DNA from: Thermoanaerobaculum sp.
Lineage (GTDB): Bacteria; Acidobacteriota; Thermoanaerobaculia; Multivoradales; UBA5704
Length of the DNA stretch: 64,000 bases
NCBI GenBank assembly: GCA_021154885.1
Contig: JAJKHS010000022.1
Coordinates: 43,433 to 107,432, forward strand
Reading direction: 5' to 3'
Made by a program: the position numbers and the translations under genes. Below the pieces are notes generated by a model, which saw nothing but the letters and a program-made list of their open reading frames with translations, searched no databases and was not told where the DNA came from. Below are positions 51,401 through 60,400 of this stretch, piece by piece (position 1 is the stretch's first letter; every line of letters starts with the position of its first letter).

Positions 51401-54400
51401 GCGGGTTGCCGTTGGCGTCGTAGGCGTAGAGCTCACGGGGCCGATTCACGCTCGCCGAAGGGTAGAGCACGGATGTACGCCGGTTCAGAACGTCGTAGGT
51501 GTAGTTGGTTTCCTGATTCAAGGCGTCTTTGTAGGAGACGAGCCGCGAGCTGCGGTCGTAGCCATAATCGACGGAGATTCCCTCGGGTTGCACGTGCCGG
51601 GTCATACGGTCGAGGCCGTCATAGCTCCGCTCGGTGACGTTCCCCTCGGCATCGATCGAGAGCCGGAGGTTGTTGCGCGCGTCATAGACGAAGCGCTGTG
51701 TGTTGCCCATTCCATCGGTGGTCGAAGAGAGGCGGCCCAAGGCGTCGTAGGAAGACTGGACGGTGACCGTTACCGCTCCTCCCGCGGGGCGCTGCTCGAT
51801 CGATCGCGTGACCAGCGGATGACCGGTCGGGTCGAGATCGTGCTCCATGCGATTGCCCGCGGCGTCGATGCTGGCCACCTCGCGCTCGGCGCGGTCGTAC
51901 TCCATGCGGCTCACCCGGCCCAGTGGATCGGTGACGCTGAGGAGGTTCGAGTCAGCGTCGTACTGCTTTTGGGTCACCAGGTCCGTGGCTCCGTCCGGCA
52001 GACCGGGATGCAAGGGATCGTAGGTCCAGAGCTTCGCCGTGATCGACCGTAGCCGGTTCAGCGCGTCGTATTGAGCCGAGCGGCGGGCCAGCAGAGTGGG
52101 CGGATCCGTGGCCACTCCGGGAGGCTGGTAGATGCTGGTCTCGACCGGGTTGCCGCCGTTGTCATAGGACACAGCGGCGCGATTGCCGAGCGGGTCGAGG
52201 GTCTCCCGCACCCGGCCGAAGCCGTCGTGGGCGGTGATCCAGACCGATTGCCGGCCGTCACTGAAAGCGATCTGCCGGCCCTCCGCGTCGTAGCCGAAGC
52301 CGAGGGTGATGGCGTCGGGAGTGTTGTACCCCTGCACCATGGCGGACAGCAGGTTGCGCTGATCGTAGACGTAGCGGGTGGTCTGGCCCTCGGGCTCGAT
52401 CTTCTTGATGAGGTTCAGCGCGTCGTCGTAGAAGAAATACTCTTTCACCCAGTCGGCGCCGTGATCGCCCGGCTTCACCTGCCGCGCCGTGGCCAGGAGC
52501 TCGTCCCGTGTCCCGTAGACGTATTGCATCCGGGTGAAGGCCGAGCCGTCGTCGCCATAGGGCAGGCGCACCTCGGAGAGGTTGCCGTTGGGATCGTAGA
52601 AATAGGTCGTAACGTAGTTGAGGGCGGGAGCGTCCTGCACCGCCGAGGTGTTGGCGCGACGCGATTCGACGATCCAGTTGAGCTCATTGTAGGAGCGGGT
52701 GAAGCTGACGCCCCGCGGATCGATCATGCGAGTGACGTTGCCCCGCGCGTCCGTCTCGAAGCGGGTGACGAGGTTCAGGCCGCGCGGGTCGACCGTGATC
52801 CGTTCGAGATAACCCTGGCTCGGATCGGAGGCGGAGTACTGATACTCCGTGAAGTGCTGATTCGGATTGATCACCTGGATCGGCTGGCCGAATTCGTTGT
52901 AGTGGGTTTCCGTGACCGACGTGTCAGGCGTCCCCGAGCCCAGCTCGATCCGCTCGGGCAGTCCCACCTCGCTCCGGGAGATCAGGGTCACCGAGCCCCG
53001 CGGGTCCACCACCTTGACCGGCTGGTTGGAGTAGGGCTCGTAGTCGGTGCAGGTGACCAGTGTGCTGGACGGGCCATTGGCGCCGTTGGCACCGGCCGCC
53101 ACCGCCACCCGGGTGAGATTCCCCCGGCTGCGGCGTTTGGCGATCGGATCGCCATTGCAGGGCGCGTCATAGGAGTATTCGGTCACCCGGCCGAGAGGAT
53201 CGGTGCGCGTGGCGACCAGCCCCTCCTCGTCGTAGGTGTAATGCACCTCGGCGTTCGCCGGATCTTTGATTCCCGTGATCTGTCCCTTGGGGCTGAAGCT
53301 GTAAACGAAGTCGTGGCCCAGGGGATCGGTGACCGTGGCCGTGGCATCGCCGTACTGGAGACCCACGGTGCCGCCGCCCCAGACCTCAGACTCCACCTTC
53401 TGCGCCGCTTTGTCGGAGCCGGGATTGGCATAGTTGACCTCGAGCCAGGCCTGGTTCTTGGGGTCCTTGACTGATTTGAGATTGTCGCGGGCACCCAGGG
53501 TCTTGGTGAGGTTGCCGGTGGCCTGGTCGTAGACGTACTCCGTGGTCAGAGGACCGTTCTGGGTCACCAGCACCTCGTCCGGAGCCAGCACGCTCACCAC
53601 GGGCGGCGTGAGGGCCTTGACGAGACGGCCCGGCGGGTCGTACTCATAAGTAAACTCACGGTCGGTGAAGTCGACGATCTTCTTGAGCCGCTGCTTGTCG
53701 TCGTACTCGAAGCGGACGTCCCGGCCGAGGGCGTCGCGGACCCGGAGGAGCTGCCGTCCCGAGCCGTAGTGGAAGGTCATCTCGTTGCCGGTGTCCTCCG
53801 AGTCCTTGACGGCGTCGGCGATGGAGATCAGACGGCCGAAGCGGTCGAACCGCGTCGTGACGTGGCGGGCGTCGATCATCACCCAGCCGGTGGCAACCTT
53901 TTCCAGGGTGGCGAACACGCCCGCGGGCGATTGGAGGTCGCCGTTGCTCTGCTTCTTGAAGACGTCTCGCCGGCCCCGGCCGTCGAAGTGCGCGACGTCG
54001 CCCGTCGGCAGCTCGATCAGACGCTCGTAGACGTTGCTGTCCCAGCCCGGTCCCAGGGTTCCGGAGCCGACGGTCTGGCTGCGGTAGGTGCGCTGGAAGA
54101 CAAAATCCAGGCCTCGCCCCGGGATGGCCAGGTCGACCGCGGAAAGGGTGATCTCGCCGCTGTGTGCGAGCACGCCCGGAGCCTGGGTGAGGGCCGGATT
54201 CTGCTCCGGCTCCTGCTTCGGGGCCGGCGAGAGGTCCCAGCGGACGCTGGCGAGCCGCTTCTCCGCGGCGTCCAGCCGGTCCTGATCGTAGATCGAAGCG
54301 AGCTGGTCCCTGAGCGCTTTGGGAAACGCGATGCGGATGAAGTCTCCCGACAGGAGCTGCTGGGCGTCCTTCGCCACCTTCTCCTGTTTCTGATCGCAGC

Positions 54401-57400
54401 GCTCACAGGCGTCGTTCTCCTCGGCGGTGCGCTCGTAGGCGCCGGCGGCCCGCAGGTCGGTGACCACGGCGATCTCGTCCGAGGCGTAGCGCTCGTAACC
54501 GGGCTCCCAGGGGTGCGCGGCGAGACGGTGCAGGACCATGCTGTGCTCGCCCGTCCAACTCGCCCGCGGCAGGCCCTGGGTCGCGTCCGGGTCGCCCGCC
54601 TCGGGGATGGGGAAGCCGCCCATGTCCTCGGCGATGACGTCCAGGTGAGCCTCGTCGCCGGTGAAGCCCGGGAGCGAGGCGAGGATGCGCACCGAGCCCG
54701 GCAGGTTCTTCGCCTGCGGGTCGCTGCTCTCGGGCGCGGTGGGGACTCCGAAGGGTGCCAGGCGCTCGACCTGGCGCTCGTGCCCGTCGGCGTCACGGGC
54801 CAGGACCTGGACCTCGGGATGTCCCACGGCGACGCTCGTCAGGCCGCGATTGAGACCGCCGACGTAGGCCAGGCCGAGCTCGGGGACCATGCTCACCGCG
54901 GCGTTGGTGTTGCCGGGGAGAGACACGGTCTCGAGGACGCGGTCGTCGATGCCGTCCTTATTGGCGTCGATCGGCAGCAGCGAGGGCTTCCGCTTGAGGT
55001 CCACGACGTAGAAGCCGTTGCCGAGAGCCGAGACGAACAGGCGCTGGCCCTCGCGATCGACGCCCAGCCGGGAAGGCGTGCCCGGCAGGTTGATCCGGCC
55101 GACGAGCACCAGGTTCGCCCGGTCCGTCGCGTCGTAGATCAGGATCCCGGCCTTCTGGTGGGCGACCACGATGTAGTCGCGGCGCTCCCCGGGCTCCAGG
55201 CGGCCGTTGCCGTTGAGGTCGAAGGCGTACCCCTGAAGCACCACGAGGCCGGAGACGGAGCGGCTGCCGTCGACATCCGCGCAGGCTTCGTTCAGGAACG
55301 AGACGGTGCCGACCGAGGTCGACTCGCTGCGCAGGAGGACCAGGCCGCGGAAGCCGACCAGCCCCACCAGGGTCAGCGGGTTCAGGTTCGCCGGATCGAA
55401 GAGGGTGCCGAGGTCGCTCACGGCCGTGCTCAGGTCGGCGACGGCCTCCCCGCAGAGCCGGAGCGCGGGGTCCTGGAAGCCGCTGTAGATCCCCAGCACG
55501 TCGCTGACCACGCGGCTGTCCGGCGCGTTGTAGAACGCGTTCACGTCCACGACCTCGATACCGACGCCGCGGGTCACGACGTAGGCGATGGTCTTGACGT
55601 TGCGCAGGAGATGGAGCTGATCTCCCGGCCGGACGCTCAGCGAGACCTGGAACGAGCCGCCGCTGGCGGCGGCGTCCACCCGGGCCCAGCGGCCCGCGGT
55701 CAGATCCTGGAGCGTCACCGGCAGCCTGGCCGTGCCGGTGCCACGGACCACGAGCGTGTACTCCTTCTCCGGCTCGCCGGCCTCGTTGGTCGGGACGGCG
55801 GGCGGCTCCAGGGTGAGGCCCGCCGGCGCCGGGTCCCCGACCTTCCAATCCGTGGCCGTGTCCTGGGAGAGGACGGCGACGCGCTGGGGCGTGCCCGCCG
55901 GAAGCTGGGTGCCGGGCGCGCCCAGGGCATCCGAGAGGATGGTGCTCCCCTTGTAGGACAGGGTCAGGGGATCGAAGATCTTGAGCTGGCCCGGGCTCCT
56001 GACGCCGCCGCCCGCCACCAGCACCCGGCCGTGAGGATCGATCGCCACGGCGTTGACGGCATCGCCCAGGGGAAACGGGAAGGTGCCGTTCAGGCGCAGG
56101 TTGCTGGGATCGCTGGCGTCGAGCACCACCAGGCCGGTGGTGTCGGCGGCCACGAAGAGAAGGCTGCCCAGGCGGGCGACGTCGCGGGCCGCCGCGAGCT
56201 GGTAGGTATTGAGGGGAGCGCTCGCCATGACCTCGAACTCGATCTCCAGGGTCTTGCCCCAGGCATTGCCGATCGCGTCCCGGAGCTCCGGCGTCAGGCG
56301 CAGGGTGTAGCGCTCTTTCGCCTTCCATCCCGCCTTGGGCTCGATGCGGACCACCGCCTGGCTGCCGGCGGGCAGCTTCGCCGGGTCGAGGCTCCGGCCC
56401 TGGGAATCCAGCACCTCGATGCCGGTGAAGGCCGGATCCAGGGCCTCGCTGAAGGAGACCTCGAAGGCCTGGTTCGCCGGGACCTTCGCCCCGATCGCGA
56501 GAACGAAGCGTTTGGAGGCGCGGCGGGGCGAGTGCGACAGCGTGAACGAGCCGTCCGCGGAGGTGACGGCCGTCTTGACGTCGTCGTCGTCGAGGCCCAC
56601 CAGCCGGATCTCGACTTCGTCTCCCGCGGCGCCGGCTTCGCCGATGATCGTGAGATTCGTCCCGGCCATGTCGGCATGGATGCCGCGGTCGAGGTCCTGC
56701 CGCCCGTCGCCGGCAATTGCGATCGGGAAGAAGCGCACCGGCGTGCCACCCACCGGGAACGGCGGCGTCTTGTCGCCGTAGACGTCGGGCGGCAGCACGG
56801 CCGGCGTTTCCGGCGTGGGCGCGGGAAGGGTCCGGTCGAACAGCCGGAAGCCCGTTCCGAGGTCGCGCACCACGAACCGGGACGGCCGGTTGAGCCGGGT
56901 CGGGATCAGTATCCCGTCGAATTCCAGCAGCCGGGCGATGGCGCCGTTCATGGAGCTGAAGATCCCCTCGAGCCCGAGGTTCCAGATTCCCACCTGACTG
57001 TTCATGTCGAAGGAAGGGAAGATGGTGAAGCCGAGGGGGATCAGCGGCGCCTCGATCTGATACTGGCCGGGGAAGGACGCCCCCGGTACGTACTGCTTGT
57101 GGTGCGGCACGATGGCGGCCGCGGTGACCGGCCGGGGCTGGGTCGCGGCTGCCAGGGCGAAGGGCGCGTCCAGCGACGCCACCACGGCGGCAACACCGGC
57201 GCCGAGGGGAGCCGCCGCCGCGCTCGCGGGCGCTTCCGCGGTGGTGAGCCGGCCCGAGGCGGCGTCGAGCCGCATCAGGTCGTGCATCATCCAGAAGTGA
57301 TCCCCCAGGGCCTCGACGACGCGGTCGAGGAGGTAGAAGCCGCCCACCGGCGTGGGGGCTCCAGCCGGCAGGGGGACGCTGATCTGGAGCGCCTTGTGCG

Positions 57401-60400
57401 CTTCGGCGCCGTTGAAGTCGAGCGTGAAGGCGGCGACGGCCGCGAAGGCGTCCCGCGCCAGGACGGGCGACTGCGCCACCGGCCGCGGGGCCGCGCTGAC
57501 GATGGCGGGGCCGTCGAAGGCCGCCGCGGGAACGTCCACGGTCAGGCCGTCGCCGGTGGTGAAGGTCACCGCCTTGTCATCCACGTAGGCGCCCTTGAGG
57601 TCGGGCGTGCGGAAGGGGGTGAGCCGGGCGACGATCTCGTTGCTGTTCGGGATCAGCACGTGGAGGATCAGCGTGTGGGTCAACGCGGCCTGGATGGAGA
57701 CGTCGAAGCTGCCGCTCTGGCCCGCGGTCACCGAGGGCGTCGTCACCAGGGCGCTGCGGTTCTCCACGAACACCAGGGCATTGGCCGGCACGGCGCCGGC
57801 ATGGCCGAGGACACGGGCCTGTCCCGTGGCGTCCGGCGCCACGAGGAAGATCCGCGTCAGGTCCACGTCCCTGGAGAAGAGCAGCCTCAGGGTGGTGAAG
57901 GTCGCAGCGACCGGGCTCTCCAGTGGGTTGCCCTGGAGGTCGCGGACGCCCGAGGTGACCCGCAGCTCATAGGCGGTGGCAGGCAGCAGCGTGGCGCGGG
58001 GCTTGACGCGGACCAGCACCCCCTGGACCTCGAGGTCGACCGCCACCGGCTGCCCCTCGCTCAGGAGCTGGATGGCGCCGGACACGGAGGCCGGATCCAC
58101 GGCCTCGCTGAAGCGGACGGTGGGCTGGATGCCCTGGGACACGTCCACCGCGCCGTCGGCCGGGGTGATGGCGACGACGTGAGGACCGACCGGCAGCAGG
58201 GTGATGTCCAGGTCCACCCGGGCGTTGGCGGCCGGTACCGTGACCGCGGCCGTGCCGAGGTTGCCCGTCACCCGGTTTTCGGCGGTGGCGGTCAGCGCCG
58301 CCACCGGCGCCGGCAGGACGTAAGTGCCGTTGCCATTGGAGATCTGCAACCAGCCGAGGCCGGATCCTTTTACCACGGCGCCGGCGAGGGCCGCGCCGCC
58401 GACGTCGAAGATGGTGCCGCGGAGATAGCCGGCCGGGGCGGTGAGGCGTACGAAGGCGAAGAGCCCCTCGTCGCGGACGCCGGGCCAGGCCAGGTCCGTG
58501 GGATCGATGGCGGCCGTGGTCCAGCCCGAGGCCGTGGCCTGGAGGGCGGCCACGGCGCGGAAGGCCTTGCCGGACTCCAGGTCGATCACCTGCAGCAGCA
58601 GGCCCTTGTCGCCCGCCGCCGGCGCCGGGGAGAGGGCCAGCGAGAGGGCGGCGGGCACCAGCAGGCTCTTGCCGCCCAGGTCGAGGTCCAGCACGCCCGC
58701 GAGCTCGGTGCCGGCGGGCGCCGCGAGGCCCAGATCCGCTGCCGCCCTGCGGGTGACGACGATGGCCATGGGCTCCGTCACCGCGCCCGGCGGCAGGTCG
58801 ATGCGGTCCCCTTGGTCGCCGGTGACGGTGCCTCCCTCGGGGCCCACCACGTTGCCCGCGACCACGTCGCCGCCGTAGGTGCGCAGCGTCACGTCCTCGG
58901 CTCCCAGCCGCAGCGGCAGGGCCTGGGCCGCCTGCGACGGGCGGAGCTGGAAGCGCGAGCGCGGCGTGCCGTCGGAGGTGTGGTAGAGGACCAGGTCCGC
59001 CTGGTAGGGCGCCTGGCGGCGGACCGAGTTGTCGAGCAGGGTGAGCTGCTCCTGGATGAGCAGGGTCACCGGCAGGCCGCTCGCCACCCCTTGAGACAAG
59101 GTGTAGACGGCGGTCGCCTGGCTGCTCTGGGAAGGCAGGACGACCTCGGGGTTGAAGGTGAGGGCGGCGGCCGTGGCCTCGTTGCCCGCCGGACGGGCCG
59201 AGGCGCCGAGCACCGCGCCCGTCACTGGAGCGGGCGGCGCGAGGGGACCGCTGTCCGCCTCCACCGCGGCCCAGCCGCCGTCGGTCAACCCCGCCGCGGC
59301 CGCCGGCAGGGTGAAGGTCACCCGGCCGCCGGCGACCTGCGCGGTGCCCGCGACCCGCCATTGCAGCGAGGCGAGGTCGAGGTGCACCAGGACGAGGGTG
59401 ATGCCGTTGGCCGACTCCACCGGCAGCCCGAGGGTCGACTCCGCCAGCAGTGCGGCGCCGCCCAGGTCGAGCCAGGCCGCGCCCCGTGGCGACCAGCCAT
59501 AGGGCAGGAGCATGGGCAGGCCCTGCTCGTCGAGGCGGGTCGCCGCCACGGCCACGGAGCCGGCCAGGGCGCCGGCCGGCAGGGTGAGGATGGCGTCCGT
59601 GCCGCTCCCCCAGGTGCCGCCGCTGGAGCCGAGGGTCAGCGGCTTGGCGGCCGGAGTCAGGCGGGGATCGAAGATCTCCGTGCCCTGGCCGGCGCCGCTG
59701 GCGACCAGCCGGAAGGCCGGCGCATAGCCCGGCCGCACGATGGTCAGGTCGTGGGTGCCCGCCGGCACCGGCAGACGGAAACGGCCGTCCTCCCCCGTCA
59801 CCTGCTCGGGCAGGGGCTCAGGCAAGGCCGTGCCGTTGCTGGCGGTGACCAGGACGCGGGCGCCGGCCAGGGGCCGGCCGGTTGAATTGTCGATCACCGT
59901 GCCGAGGAGGAAGCCGTCGCCGCCCTGCGCGCCGAAGACCTGGGACCAGGGGTAGGCCATGGCGTTGCCCGCCAGGTCCCGCACCGCGGTGGTGACCTCC
60001 AGGCGCAAGGCGCCCGCGGGCAGGGAGCCGGCAGGGGTGAGGGTGGCCGTGAGGCCGTTGGCGGCGAGAGCCACCGTCCCTGCGAGCGGACCCGAGGCGG
60101 CCGAGAGCTGCACGGCGCCGGCCAGGCTGGCGGGCGTCACCGGCTCGCTGAAGACGACGTGGAAAACGTTGCCCTGGCGGTCGGCGGAGACGACTCGCGG
60201 CGCCTGACAGTCGTGGACGACCGCGGCAAGGGCCGGGGCCGAGACGTTGCCGCCGGCGTCCGTGGCCGTCACCTGCAGACGGTTGAGGCCGCCGGGCGAG
60301 AGCTGAATGGAGAGGGAGAAGTGGCCGGTCTCGTCCGCCCGCGCCTCGGCCGCCGCCGCGGCACCCTCGACGCGCACCACGGCTCCCGCCTCGGCCGTGC

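Noticed and set aside
53769..59885. Open frame of 2038 codons on the plus strand opposite the Rhs gene
   Set aside because: Antisense shadow in GC-rich coding DNA; Arg/Gly/Val-rich composition with no domains, while the minus strand has clear Rhs and Ig domains.
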